Below, in pieces: positions 48,271-58,406 of a DNA stretch of 64,000 nucleotides. The position numbers and the translations under genes are program-made. Within the stretch, counting starts at the first letter, position 1, and each line of letters starts with the position of its first letter. The stretch comes from Porphyridium purpureum (taxonomy: Eukaryota > Rhodophyta > Bangiophyceae > Porphyridiales > Porphyridiaceae). The stretch lies in contig VRMN01000001.1 in assembly GCA_008690995.1 (NCBI GenBank), forward strand, positions 2,356,001 through 2,420,000. The letters run 5' to 3'. Below the pieces are notes generated by a model that saw only the letters and a list, made by a program, of their open reading frames with translations, was not told the origin of the DNA and made no database searches.

Positions 48271-50331
48271 ATGGTCGCGATCTGCTCGACGCGCGCTATG
48301 GGCTGGGCGGTCGCGCTTGTGATCGGGGTCTTCGCGTTGGCGGCGTGCTTGTCGGGGTCGCACGCATGCACGACAATGGTGGTGGGGCGCAAGGCGTCCA
48401 CGGAAAACGCGCCGATGTGCACTCATAATGATGATTGCCTGGACTGCGACTTTCGCGTCGACAAGACGCCCGCAGCCGAGCACGGAAAGCATGCGATGCG
48501 TGACGTGTACTTGTACCGCAACCGCTATCCGACCAAGGTCGTGGAAGACCGCGCGCCGGCGTACAGGAAGCAGAACCTGGTCGACCTTCCCCAGAAGCAC
48601 GAGTGGAAGTTCACCCCCATTGGAGAAATCAAGCAGGTGGGCGAGACGTACGGTCTCGTGGAGGGCGGCTATGGCATCATGAATGACCAAGGCCTGGCAA
48701 TTGGTGAGTCCACGTGCGCGGCCCCTTGGGGCAGCCTGCCTCTCGGCTACAAGAACGGCTCGGCACTGTTCGCGGTCGACACACTCATGATGCTCGCTCT
48801 CGAGCGCACAAGCAAGGCACGCGACGCGATTCGGCTCATGGGCAGTCTGGCCGAGGAGTATGGTTTCTACGTCGAGGACTTTCGCGACCTGGATTTACGA
48901 ATGAGCGGCGGCGAGGCACTGACGGTGATTGACGAGGAAGAGGCATGGGTAATGCATCTTGCGTGCGATCCTTCGGGCAAGTCTGCAATCTGGGCCGCCC
49001 AGCGCGTACCGGACGACCATTTCGCCATTATTGCAAATCAGTTCATTATTCGCCGGATCAACCCAAAGTCAGATGATTTCCTCTATTCGAGCAACATGTG
49101 GGATGTGGCCAAGTCGCAAGGTTTGTGGTCCGAGACGGATGGTCTGCTCGACTGGACGAGGGTGTTCTCTTTGTATCTGCCGGGCGATAGCCTCCGCACG
49201 CCGTATTCGACGCTGCGACAGTACGCGCTGCTCAAGGCCGCGCAACCAACGCTCGACATCAACATCAAGACCGATTGGATCGCTTCAGACTACCCATTTT
49301 CCGTGAAGCCGGCTCGAAAGCTCTCCGCACGCGATTTGATGGAATTCAGTCGCAATCAGTTTGAAGGAACAGAATATGACCTCACGCAGGGACCCGGATC
49401 GGGTGCACACGGGAATCCGGATCGATATGACGGTGGACCGGTGGACGGTATCACGCGCGAGCAATTGTTTTCGACAGGCGGTTACCCGCGAGGCACGTCC
49501 ATCCATCGCACGATCTACTCAATGGTGGCGCAGTCGCGAGGTGCAACCAAGGGGCCGCTCGCCGGGCCTCTGTTGTGGATGGCCTTCCATGCTCCGCGTA
49601 CCAGTATCTTCTCGCCGATCTATGTGAACGCACTGGAAATGTCATCGGCACATTCGACAGGATCCATGTTCAACTATGATTCGGGCTCAATGTGGTGGGC
49701 AGGCTGCCGCGTAAGCAACTATGGGAAGCACTGGTACCGCCACGCGCTTCCACACATAGTGGCTGCCCAGGACGATGCAGAACTGTCGTTCATGGAAGAC
49801 GTGGAACGGCTCGATCAGCACGTGGCCAAGATGTCCCGCCATGACGCGCTGAAGGCATTGACGGCATTTACCGTTGAGAGCGGTGACAAGGTATTGATGA
49901 AGATGCATAGTCTTTTTGACGAGCTGGTGACATACTTCCATGATGGTGCGCACCTTGTGAACCAGACTGCGACGGAAATTTCTTTCCAGCATTTGTTTTA
50001 TCCGCTGTACTGGCTGAAGATGACAAACTTTTTTGTGCCGCCACTCAATCACCCGGTAGAGCTACACGGAGCAGCCGTGCCGGATCTCGGCGGTCACGAA
50101 GTCCATGAGAGTGGAGCGCCTAATGACAACGTACCCTCCGGAGGTCGCTCGGATCTGCGCGGGGAGAGCGGAATCCAGACTGCGACGTCTCTGCTCGCGG
50201 AGGCGTCAAAGGGTCCGTTCGCGCTTGCCGGTGTGGTTGTCATTCTGACGGCACTTGGCGCGTCATTTTTCGCGGGTTCTTGGTTTGGGAAGAAGCAAGC
50301 CCGACGCGATGGTTATGCGTCTCTTGCTTGA
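48271..50331 (+). CDS. Secreted, membrane-anchored peptidase C69 (dipeptidase/secernin family)
   Basis: C69 enzymes are N-terminal-nucleophile amidohydrolases; bacterial members are dipeptidases. The ATG at 48271 opens a signal peptide (GWAVALVIGVFALAACLSGS) that ends SHA, directly before CTTMVVGRKAS. Signal cleavage would therefore expose Cys33, the catalytic nucleophile, as residue 1. The domain continues with MCTHNDDC, GLAIGESTCAAPWGSLPLG, GEALTVIDEEEAWVMHL and NQFIIRRINPKS, and extends to ~residue 600. A C-terminal hydrophobic helix LAGVVVILTALGASFFAGSWFG with a basic tail KKQARR predicts a type I membrane anchor at the cell surface or a vacuole. The total of 686 residues is longer than soluble bacterial relatives (~470) because of the C-terminal extension. 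Confidence 0.87.
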   Translation: MVAICSTRAMGWAVALVIGVFALAACLSGSHACTTMVVGRKASTENAPMCTHNDDCLDCDFRVDKTPAAEHGKHAMRDVYLYRNRYPTKVVEDRAPAYRKQNLVDLPQKHEWKFTPIGEIKQVGETYGLVEGGYGIMNDQGLAIGESTCAAPWGSLPLGYKNGSALFAVDTLMMLALERTSKARDAIRLMGSLAEEYGFYVEDFRDLDLRMSGGEALTVIDEEEAWVMHLACDPSGKSAIWAAQRVPDDHFAIIANQFIIRRINPKSDDFLYSSNMWDVAKSQGLWSETDGLLDWTRVFSLYLPGDSLRTPYSTLRQYALLKAAQPTLDINIKTDWIASDYPFSVKPARKLSARDLMEFSRNQFEGTEYDLTQGPGSGAHGNPDRYDGGPVDGITREQLFSTGGYPRGTSIHRTIYSMVAQSRGATKGPLAGPLLWMAFHAPRTSIFSPIYVNALEMSSAHSTGSMFNYDSGSMWWAGCRVSNYGKHWYRHALPHIVAAQDDAELSFMEDVERLDQHVAKMSRHDALKALTAFTVESGDKVLMKMHSLFDELVTYFHDGAHLVNQTATEISFQHLFYPLYWLKMTNFFVPPLNHPVELHGAAVPDLGGHEVHESGAPNDNVPSGGRSDLRGESGIQTATSLLAEASKGPFALAGVVVILTALGASFFAGSWFGKKQARRDGYASLA

Positions 50332-50751
50332 GCGATCAGTTGCGTGAGAGATCAGTCGGATGAGTGTGACGCTTAAATCCTACAGCAGGGCTTCAGGTTC
50401 GTGAGCTCGCAGTGCAACCTCGCCGATGAATCGGCTTCCACAATATATCTGAAGCTCTTGCGTCAGCAGGCGATGAAAATTCTCGAGCCGATGCCACTTT
50501 TTTGAAAGCCGTCAAGACTGGGAGTGGTCTTTCGTGCGATTTTGAGACATGCCGGGGAAAGGAAAACGAAATAAACGACTAGTGACAAGGAGTCGCACGC
50601 CGGCGCGATGGACAAGGATGACAATAACAAGACAAATTTATCTCTACTATCCTACGTCGATTCCGAATCCTCTAGCCTCATTTCCCTCACGCTTCGCACT
50701 CGCCATGACGGCCACATCCGTTCACTGGCGCGAAGAACTCACAACTGACAC
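50332..50751. other. Convergent intergenic region
   Basis: It lies between the 3' ends of the C69 peptidase (+) and the MFS transporter (-). Only a 68-codon shadow frame is present; nothing was recognised. Confidence 0.4.
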
Positions 50752-52818
50752 CTAGTCATTCTGAATCACAATTGGTGCCGTCGTCGTTGACTTGGTGTTT
50801 GAGACCTTCTGCGGTGGTACAACTACCGCGTGCCTTTCCTTATCTTCGTCAGTTTCCTCTTGCGGTTTTGTCGGATTGATGAGCTCCCACATGAGCGTCA
50901 TAAGAATTGGCGAAACCAAACTAGAGGCACCGACGATCGCCCAGAGCGTAGCGCTGTGGCGCTCACCATGCAGAGGGCAGTACTGCGTGAGCAGCCAGCC
51001 AGACATGCCACCCACGATTAACTTGACGCTGAAAAGCGGCGCGCTGGCAAGTGAAGAGTACAAACCCTCTTGTCCTGATGACGACAAACTCAGAACGTAT
51101 TCGTAGGTACGCGGACTGTAGATGGCTTCGCCGACGGAGAGCGTGAACATGAACAGAAACACTGCCCAATAGTGATTCCCCAAGCAGATCCAAAACGGCG
51201 CAATCGCAGATACGTATGAGCCAACGACAATCATGGTATAGCTGTCCACTTCGCGCGTCATCATACCAATCACAGGGACGAAGAAGATGATCAAAAAGGG
51301 ATTGATGGCGTAAACTAGCCCAAAAGGTGCCGATGGTCCGAACTCACGCGTCAAGTACTTCGGAAGTGTAGCGTCAACGTGGCGGAACACCAGGCGCACG
51401 CCCACCATCAAGAAAGTAAACAGCGTGAGCCGCCAGAACGCCACTGATCGTAGCACCTCCATAGTTGAGTCCCATGCACTCTGTTTGTTCGGTTCAAACT
51501 CGACCACGTTGCCGTCGTCGTCGACTTCGATTTCGCGGACGCCCATCCAGACGGCCAAAATCATGAGAAACGTGGAAATTGCCGAAGTGAGAAGCACAAC
51601 ACGTAGCGCGCTGAGGTCATATCCAGCCACTTGTAGGCCCTGCGGAAAGAGACCGCGAACAATGTCAACGAGCGGACCGGCAATAAGCGCCGCGATGTTC
51701 ATGATCGAGTAGTAGAAACTGAACGCGAACGTGCGGTTTGCTGCGTTTGTGTATCTCTTGATTCCAATGGACAGAATTGGAATGCCAAGACATTCCGCAA
51801 AGGGCAAGAAGATGTACAGTGTCGCGAGCACAACAAAGCGGCTCGAGGTAAGTGCCAGTACAAGCCGCGCGCTACACCCGACGAGCGCGCCAATAATGAG
51901 AGATTGACGCACCCCCATCAGGTCAATCACCCAGCCGCACACCACGCCGAATACAGTGGACATGAGCCCATAAGAACCGTAAGCCCAGCCGGCTTCGGTG
52001 TCGTCCATCCCAAATTCGTCTGTCAGGTACATGGTCAGAACCAGCGCAAAGCTGAAGTACGAGTACGATGACAAGAACTTCATAATGTAAATTACCCACA
52101 GCTCGCGGGGAGCATCGCGCAGCTCGTTCCACCGACCGAACGATTTGCGTGCAGCGCGATGCAGCCGTTTCGCGCCGCGCCGAAACTTTTTCCACGTGGA
52201 CTGGATCACATTGTCCGGTGGCCTGAAAGAGGCCGTTCGCATATACATCTTCCCTTCCAGCTTTGGACCCTTGGCCGCGTCTGACTGCCTTTTTTTCAGC
52301 AATAGGTCAATCTCTTCTTGCGTGGCTCCCTGGGCAGCAGCGTCCGATAGTGCGCCATCCTGCTGCTCCTCACCTTCGTCCTCGTCCTCCTCCTCCTCAT
52401 CAAGTTCCTGTGACGCGTCCTCGTCGTCGCTATCCTCATACACGGACGCATAGGAGCGGCCATATGCTGCCGATAAGCCAGCCGTGCCATGTTGCGCATT
52501 GCGTTGCTGCTGTTGCTGCTGCATCAGTTGATACTGTCGCAGCCGCGGGCGCACATCGAACGACGAGGCCATCTCCGGCACCGGGAAGGGCACCCAGCTC
52601 GTGGCCTCACCGCCCGGGTTCAAGAACGACTTTTTCGCGTGGTGTTGTCGATGCAGGTGCCTGTTCGGACCATGCTGTGCGCCCGCTGCCTGCGCGGCGG
52701 GAGCCGCCGATGGCGCATTGACCGGCGGCAGGCCTACCGTCCTTCCCGTCCGAGCTCCTGCCGGCGCCGCCGCCGCATCTAGCGGCGCCTGCGTCAACGG
52801 CGTCTTCTCATCCGCCAT
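50752..52818 (-). CDS. Major facilitator superfamily (MFS) transporter
   Basis: A 688-residue protein from the ATG at 52818 (MADEKTPLTQAPL); upstream the frame has only GTG. The first ~230 residues are hydrophilic and unusually long, with a Gln run (MQQQQQQR) and an acidic run (ELDEEEEDEDEGEEQ). A basic patch KKFRRGAKRLHRAARKSFG precedes the membrane part. About twelve helices follow. Between TM2 and TM3, GWVIDLMGVRQSLIIGALVG matches the MFS GxxxDRxGRR-type loop. The second half contains VGEAIYSPRTYEYVLSLS, which resembles peptide/nitrate (POT/NPF) transporters, but the ExxER motif is not evident. The substrate is unknown. Confidence 0.75.
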   Translation of the reverse strand: MADEKTPLTQAPLDAAAAPAGARTGRTVGLPPVNAPSAAPAAQAAGAQHGPNRHLHRQHHAKKSFLNPGGEATSWVPFPVPEMASSFDVRPRLRQYQLMQQQQQQRNAQHGTAGLSAAYGRSYASVYEDSDDEDASQELDEEEEDEDEGEEQQDGALSDAAAQGATQEEIDLLLKKRQSDAAKGPKLEGKMYMRTASFRPPDNVIQSTWKKFRRGAKRLHRAARKSFGRWNELRDAPRELWVIYIMKFLSSYSYFSFALVLTMYLTDEFGMDDTEAGWAYGSYGLMSTVFGVVCGWVIDLMGVRQSLIIGALVGCSARLVLALTSSRFVVLATLYIFLPFAECLGIPILSIGIKRYTNAANRTFAFSFYYSIMNIAALIAGPLVDIVRGLFPQGLQVAGYDLSALRVVLLTSAISTFLMILAVWMGVREIEVDDDGNVVEFEPNKQSAWDSTMEVLRSVAFWRLTLFTFLMVGVRLVFRHVDATLPKYLTREFGPSAPFGLVYAINPFLIIFFVPVIGMMTREVDSYTMIVVGSYVSAIAPFWICLGNHYWAVFLFMFTLSVGEAIYSPRTYEYVLSLSSSGQEGLYSSLASAPLFSVKLIVGGMSGWLLTQYCPLHGERHSATLWAIVGASSLVSPILMTLMWELINPTKPQEETDEDKERHAVVVPPQKVSNTKSTTTAPIVIQND

Positions 52819-53242
52819 TGTCCACGCTCGCTTGCCACCGCGTCGGGCGTCTGCTCTCCGTCTCGCCGCCACCACCACCTCCACGGCCTCCGCAGAGACG
52901 GCTCACCTTCCCGGCTCGCACGCAGATTTCCATGTCCATTCCATCCAGCTCACCACATGCCGGCGCCGCCACTGAACGCGCACAAACAAACTGTACTCTG
53001 TGGTACAGCTGGAAGGGCACGTGACGCGATGCCTGGTGGCCAGGGTGCGTGCGAACGAGCTGGCAAAGGGACCGTCGTGTCTTTCTTTTCTTCCGTTTTA
53101 ATTTTTCACTGCTCATGTGGGCACTGAGATGAGACTCGCAAATTGGTAGAAACGCAGGATACCTTGCGCCACGTCTCGCACGCCAATGAAGCTCCGAGTA
53201 GACTTTGCGACAGCGCGGCCCGTTGAGTCGGTCGACGCGGCT
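52819..53242. promoter_or_regulatory. Region upstream of the MFS gene and downstream of clpP
   Basis: A CCACC-rich stretch next to 52818 gives a G-rich sense leader. AACTGTAC at 52989 and GTACAG at 53003 form an inverted pair about 170-190 bp upstream of the MFS ATG. No gene is called. Confidence 0.4.
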
Positions 53243-53974
53243 TTACATGGCGTTCGCCTTGCCTTCGATGACGCGGTCAATCAGACCGTAGTCCTTGGCT
53301 TCGTACGCAGACATGAAGTTGTCGCGGTCCAGGTCGGTGACGAGCTTCTCGTAAGGCTGGCCCGTCATTTTGCTGTATTCGTTGACCAGATTCTTCTTGA
53401 TGCGCAGGATCTGCTCGGCCTCCACCTTGATGTCGGACGCCTGACCCTGTGCGCCTCCCATAGGCTGATGGATCATCGTACGCGAGTGCGGCAGAGCGCA
53501 TCTGCGCCCGCGCTCTCCGGCGCCAAGAAGGAACGACGCCATCGACGCCGCGAGCCCGACGTTGATCGTGATGATCTCCGACTTGACGTGTCTCATCGTG
53601 TCGTACATGGCGAGCCCGGCAATCACGCTGCCACCCGGCGAGTTGATGTACAGGTAGATGGGCTTGGTGTTGTCCTCAGACTCCAGATACAGCATGACCG
53701 CAATGATCTGATTCGCAATCTCGTCGTCAATTTCCTGGCCCAAGAAGATGATGCGCTCACGGTACAGGCGGTTGTAAATATCCACCCACTCGGCTTGCGG
53801 GGCGCCCGGGACGCGGTACGCCACCTTGGGCACGCCAATCGGCATCATGGTGATGCGGCCCTTGCTCGCGCTCGTCGAGGTCGACCGCGCCGTCGCCACC
53901 GCGGACACACGCGCCCCGCGCGAAGCCAGCGACGCATGAGCGCCCGTCACTACGAATCCCATACTGCCCGTCAT
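53243..53974 (-). CDS. clpP: ATP-dependent Clp protease proteolytic subunit ClpP, nuclear-encoded and organellar
   Basis: ClpP forms the tetradecameric proteolytic chamber that degrades proteins fed in by Clp/Hsp100 ATPases. From the ATG at 53974 the protein has 243 residues. The ~40-residue N-terminal part is Ala/Ser/Arg-rich and transit-like. The catalytic triad is intact: Ser144 in [11 protein letters not shown], His169 in [10 protein letters not shown], and Asp218 in [13 protein letters not shown]. The strand [11 protein letters not shown] and the [17 protein letters not shown] start are canonical. A small Arg/Cys-containing loop [12 protein letters not shown] replaces the usual shorter turn before the His. 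Plastid location is likely, mitochondrial possible. TCACTGTAC lies ~120 bp upstream. Confidence 0.92.
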   Translation of the reverse strand: MTGSMGFVVTGAHASLASRGARVSAVATARSTSTSASKGRITMMPIGVPKVAYRVPGAPQAEWVDIYNRLYRERIIFLGQEIDDEIANQIIAVMLYLESEDNTKPIYLYINSPGGSVIAGLAMYDTMRHVKSEIITINVGLAASMASFLLGAGERGRRCALPHSRTMIHQPMGGAQGQASDIKVEAEQILRIKKNLVNEYSKMTGQPYEKLVTDLDRDNFMSAYEAKDYGLIDRVIEGKANAM

Positions 53975-54993
53975 CCTCCCTTCTCTCTCCCGCGCACTCC
54001 CGCTCCTCCTCTGCCCCTTTCCTTCTTGCACCGTCCGCGCGCTTCTTACCCAACCTCCCTTTCCACCATGCTGGAGTCGTCTCGACTTTACCTTGTCACT
54101 GTACACCCCGCACGCTCGCGATTTTTACTTTTCCACGGACATGCGTCACCTCGGTTCGAGCAGCAGGGTCAAAATGCGTCGCCGCAGCAACGATGCCGCG
54201 GCACGTGCACATGCGCCAAGCCCGTTTCTCTCACAGCCAGCGCACGCTCTGCGTGATCATCTCACCCCAAAACCTCTCACACATTACATAAGCACGCGCG
54301 CACACACACACCGCACAACCTCACCGAACCTACCATCCAGACCAAAACCCACACACCCCACGCACCCGCTACCTCCACGCCATCTCACACACCAGACACA
54401 CCACATACCCTCCGCCGCTCCTTCTTCCTCGCACACGTGCAGATCCCGTACGCCGACGACATCACACTCACGCATCCATACTGTCCATCCTGTCCATCCC
54501 GTCCATCCCACCTCCCCGCACACCCGCAACCAATTCACCCCCCACAATCACCACGTCCAAACGAAAAACCTCCGCACAATAGCACAAGTACACTCATCAC
54601 TGTACACTCACCGCTTTTGTTTATCAAACCGCGATTCTGAAACACGCCTTCCCGTTTTTCTCTCTCGACACCGGCTTGACCCACTCACGCACTCACTCCA
54701 AACTGGATATGTGCAAAATCATAGAACCGATCGGGTTTGGTATGCGGTTTTTCGTTCTTAATTTCATGGGCGTCCTGTGTTCGTTCTGTTGTTCGGAGTG
54801 CAGCGAAGGTGTGCTGAGTAAACGGTGTTGAGTTTGTATAAGAAGCGACTGCCGAAGTTGGGGGGAAGGGGGAAGGGGGGGAAAAAGCCTCGGGGGAAAC
54901 GAGCAGCGTGGTAGAGCGGAAAAGCAGGAGCTGGGGGGGTGGAGCGTCGCAAAGGAAGGAGAGCGTGAGGGTGTGTGTGAGTGAAGAGGGAGA
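53975..54993. promoter_or_regulatory. Divergent promoter region between clpP and CHMP5
   Basis: The plus strand is strongly pyrimidine/CA-rich near clpP and G/A-rich (54850-54990) near CHMP5, so both leaders are purine rich in their own sense. It contains TCACTGTAC at 54096 and 54597. CA-rich low-complexity frames here are not genes. Confidence 0.45.
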
Positions 54994-55704
54994 ATGCCGC
55001 TGTTTAAGAAGGAGGCGCCGGTGCAGTATGTGACCGCGCCGGCGCCGCGCGCGCCCGTGAATATGAACGTGCATGAGCATAACATGGAAATGCGCATGGG
55101 CTCGCTCGAATCCAAGTTGCGCAAGTGCGACGAGGACCTCGCGCTGTACAAGCGTGAGATGCAGCGCTTGAAGCCAGGGTCTCCGCAGTACGAGATGTAC
55201 AAGCAGCGCGCCTTTCGCGTGCTGAAGCAGAAGCGCGTGTATCAGAAGCAGTTTGAGCAGACGGGCAAGCAGCAGTTCAACATGGACCAGATGAAGTTTG
55301 CTAAGGAGCAGGTGCAGGACGCGCAGGCAAGCGTGAGCATGATGAAGGACGCCAACAAGGCAATGCAAAAGGATATGAATAACATTGATCTCGACGAGGT
55401 TGAGGACCTGCACGATGAAATGGAGGAAATGCTGATGGACGCTAGCGCCATCACCGATACACTGGGTCGCACATACGACCTCGGGGACGGCATCACAGAC
55501 GCCGACCTCGAGGCGGAGCTGGATAATGTTGAGGCGGAATTATTCGTGGGTGCCGGTGCCGGCGTGCCTAGCTACATCCAACCGAGCTACGTGCCTGTGG
55601 CCGGTTCAGCGCAAGCCGCGGGCAGCAATGCGCAGCACGCGAACATGGATCCTATAGCGCAACTAGAGGCCGCCCAGTTTGGTGGCTCCGGCCAAAGGCG
55701 CTAG
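54994..55704 (+). CDS. VPS60: ESCRT-III subunit CHMP5/Vps60
   Basis: Vps60/CHMP5 is a late-acting ESCRT-III protein that helps LIP5/Vta1 activate the Vps4 ATPase during multivesicular body formation. The 236-residue protein has a basic N-terminus and the Snf7-type helices (SLESKLRKCDEDLALYKREM, then AFRVLKQKRVYQKQFEQT). The acidic C-terminal half (DLDEVEDLHDEMEEMLMDAS, then DADLEAELDNVEAEL) corresponds to the LIP5-binding region. Length and charge distribution are typical. It ends in a short Ala/Gly/Gln tail. The first ATG follows a strongly G/A-rich leader. Confidence 0.9.
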   Translation: MPLFKKEAPVQYVTAPAPRAPVNMNVHEHNMEMRMGSLESKLRKCDEDLALYKREMQRLKPGSPQYEMYKQRAFRVLKQKRVYQKQFEQTGKQQFNMDQMKFAKEQVQDAQASVSMMKDANKAMQKDMNNIDLDEVEDLHDEMEEMLMDASAITDTLGRTYDLGDGITDADLEAELDNVEAELFVGAGAGVPSYIQPSYVPVAGSAQAAGSNAQHANMDPIAQLEAAQFGGSGQRR

Positions 55705-55887
55705 GAGGTATCCCGCGCACGCGTCTCTATCAATGTGAGGTCTTGAAGTGTATGGCGTGGCCGTCGTGCGTTGTTTTGCGATTGAGAGCACCTTGTGCGC
55801 TGACCATATTGCCACGTGGCTCATGGCTCGTGGCTCTTATGAAGTATATTCATTAAACGGAGTTTGACGCTCGTAATCTTCGTCGAA

Positions 55888-57906
55888 ATGGTGCGAGCTC
55901 ACAATTCAGTTAGTACTGAAAAGCTGGGAGGGGTTGTCCTGAGAGCGTCTTCTCCGGGGATGAAAAGAAATACAGGCGAAATGCGGCAAAAGGCCCAGTA
56001 CCGTCCGCCGATGACGGGCTCCATGCAGGCTCCGGCGACGGCGTCTGCGCCGTCGCCGCGTGTTATTTCAGCGCCACGCTTTGGCACCCGCAAAAGCCGT
56101 GGTATCGAGCTTAGCCTGTTCGCGCTAGGCGTATTCATTGGTGCAGCCCTCGTGTTTCAAGCTGCGGATCGAACGCTGCGCGATCGCGCCGCGCTGATCG
56201 AAGAGAGAATCCAGCGGGCGCGCTCAGCATCGGATGCACTCGGACGGAAGGGGGCAATTTCAGAACGTGGTGGAAACGATGCGGCAGTGCAGCCGGCATT
56301 GGAAGATCCGAACGCCATGCATATTGTTCCTTCATGTATACCAGTGCCCAGCACTACTGCAGATGTCACACGCGAAGAATCGCAGGTGGTCTACGCTGAA
56401 GAGCAAGCCCAGACGGACGCGCAGAAACCGGTATTGAAGGGGAAGCGAAAAGTTACAAAGGTTGTAGAGTTGGACGGCCCTCAATGCAGCACTTCCTTTT
56501 CTCTCATGGCGCAGGAGCCGCTTGTACATTTTTCAAACGGGCGTACGTCGGTGTACGTCGCCAACGTCTTCGTGTCCGCGTCGGGCGACGTGCGCATTCT
56601 GCTGTGGTGTTCGTGGGTACCGCTTGCCTCCAGTGACGCGCATTTGTCGAGTCACATCAGCAATGGGCTGCTGGATATTGAGTTTGTCATCTCTGCGACG
56701 GGCCAAGTCGTGCCATGTTCCATTTTAAGTCCCAAACAAGCGGATTTCACGGTCCAGATTGTGGTTTGCGAGACTTCTTCTGTTCTTGCAAATCGCGCGG
56801 AGCAACACAGTGCAGACGATGCACCTCCGCTGGAAGGCGTGCTTCGTGTCAAGGAGAATCTCATCGAACGGCTCCGCGCAAAAAAGTTTGACGAAACGGT
56901 ACCATTCATGTCTCCTGTCGAGTTAGTTGCATGTCGGTGGGATGCGGCAGCGGGGCACACACCGATTAAGCGCTCAGAATCGGGTAAATTTTCGTCGGCA
57001 CTAGTCACCATGATCAAGGTGAGCTACGTCGGCGCGGGTCTTAACATGAAAACCGGGCCGTTCATTTCGGAGCGGCTGCGCGAATGGGTTGTATACCACT
57101 TGGCGCTTGGCTTCTCACACATATTTGTTTATGTCGACGGCAATGCGGCGTCGACCAATCAGATTCTGGAGCCGCTGATTCGTGCTGGCTTGGTTTCAGT
57201 AATGGGTGTGCGCCGCAGAGATGTGCCCGCGGCAATTTGGAGGCACGGCCTTGGTATCAAGAGATTTGATGCGCTTGCATCGCAACAACTTGTGGTGTTT
57301 TCAGCACATTATGATCGATACCGATCGTATTTCGATTACATGTCAGTTCTGGACGTGGATGAATTTCTGTACGCCAATGCCAGCGTTGTGTATGCAGGCT
57401 ACTCTATGCCAAACACGAGCCTGCTTGACGCCTTTCTCGAGTATCAAATTGAAAGCAGTCGGTCTCCCTCGCGTCTGAATAAGCCGGCTTGCGTGTTTCG
57501 ACTGCATTGGTGGTACTTATTCAGGACGCCTGGTCGGGAGATTCGACGCGTCGTACGAGACTATCAGAGCAGGCAGACAAACGCGACGGCCGCGAAACGC
57601 GGTAGCTCAAAGACGATCTTCAATGCGGGTGCGCACCAGTATCTCGACCAGCATGGGCCGACTCGTGGGGTAGGGGCATGCACCGGCGGCGAGATCTACG
57701 TAAAGCCCGAAGTGGCGCATGCGGTTCATTTTCGCGCGACAGCTCGCGACTTTGTTGATCAGTGTCGCTTGGACACACCGCTCAACATGAGCTACATGGA
57801 GGATACATGGAACCGCATCGTACCGCCCTTCCTGGATCGAACGCGCCACGCGTTCAATATCAATGTCGACGACGAGTGGATTGGAACCATTTTACCTCTG
57901 GGATAA
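55888..57906 (+). CDS. Glycosyltransferase family 92 (DUF23) type II membrane protein
   Basis: GT92 enzymes transfer galactose or related sugars onto glycans in the Golgi. The 672-residue protein starts at the ATG at 55888 (frame upstream opens at TTG). An ~80-residue basic cytosolic tail is followed by one membrane span (LSLFALGVFIGAALVF) and a stem. The catalytic domain (residues ~375-665) shows ERLREWVVYHLALGFSHIFV, YDRYRSYFDYMSVLDVDEFL with the DVDEF metal-binding DxD, an aromatic LHWWYLF segment, KTIFNAGAHQYLDQHGP and the closing HFRATARDFVDQC. This order matches GT92 closely. The donor and acceptor are unknown. In a marine-type alga, cell-coat polysaccharide or N-glycan synthesis is plausible inference. 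Confidence 0.85.
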   Translation: MVRAHNSVSTEKLGGVVLRASSPGMKRNTGEMRQKAQYRPPMTGSMQAPATASAPSPRVISAPRFGTRKSRGIELSLFALGVFIGAALVFQAADRTLRDRAALIEERIQRARSASDALGRKGAISERGGNDAAVQPALEDPNAMHIVPSCIPVPSTTADVTREESQVVYAEEQAQTDAQKPVLKGKRKVTKVVELDGPQCSTSFSLMAQEPLVHFSNGRTSVYVANVFVSASGDVRILLWCSWVPLASSDAHLSSHISNGLLDIEFVISATGQVVPCSILSPKQADFTVQIVVCETSSVLANRAEQHSADDAPPLEGVLRVKENLIERLRAKKFDETVPFMSPVELVACRWDAAAGHTPIKRSESGKFSSALVTMIKVSYVGAGLNMKTGPFISERLREWVVYHLALGFSHIFVYVDGNAASTNQILEPLIRAGLVSVMGVRRRDVPAAIWRHGLGIKRFDALASQQLVVFSAHYDRYRSYFDYMSVLDVDEFLYANASVVYAGYSMPNTSLLDAFLEYQIESSRSPSRLNKPACVFRLHWWYLFRTPGREIRRVVRDYQSRQTNATAAKRGSSKTIFNAGAHQYLDQHGPTRGVGACTGGEIYVKPEVAHAVHFRATARDFVDQCRLDTPLNMSYMEDTWNRIVPPFLDRTRHAFNINVDDEWIGTILPLG

Positions 57907-58406
57907 ACCCAGAGAGCAGACCTTCACATCTTCGCTTTGCAGTCACACACCACCGAGCGCATCGCCGCACTCAACCCGACCCATCGTGCCGCCGCTCCTA
58001 TCACTGACCATGTATGCACATCCGGTTCTCAGAGCCGCACGCGGCCCGCCCCCACGCTTTTGCACGGCGTTCAAGGACCCGAGCGTCCAGCACCGGAATC
58101 GAATTACGCCGTACCACACGGAAGACGATCAGACCTCCCGCCTGTCCCACGTGTCGCACGTGTCCCACTCTTCGCCAACGCCAACTGTACTCCATCCAAC
58201 GAACTGTACTGAGAAGTGCGCCGTTAACTGTTAACGTGTTTTGTGGCGACTTTCGAGCGCGAGCGATTGGCGGATGGCACAGAAGGTGGGAAGCGCGGGA
58301 CGAAGAAGGAGGGAAACGGCGCAAGAGTGAACACGGGAAACCACGCTACAAGTGTGTGATCAAGTGTGGGTTGGGCGTCACTTGTGGAGCGATCGGGCTG
58401 CGCGCG
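57907..58406. promoter_or_regulatory. Intergenic region upstream of IDH
   Basis: It contains AACTGTAC at 58183-58190 and again at 58202-58209, about 200 bp upstream of the chosen IDH start, then a G/A-rich leader. The IDH frame is open back to an ATG at 58014, but this part has no IDH or presequence character. Confidence 0.4.

Noticed and set aside
54093-54761. 222-codon His/Thr/Pro-rich plus-strand frame
   Set aside because: It is low-complexity CA-rich promoter sequence between two divergent genes.
58014-58406. Upstream in-frame ATG of the IDH gene
   Set aside because: The added 131 residues are Arg/Thr/Pro-rich without IDH similarity and cover a region with promoter-like motifs; a proper presequence starts at 58407.
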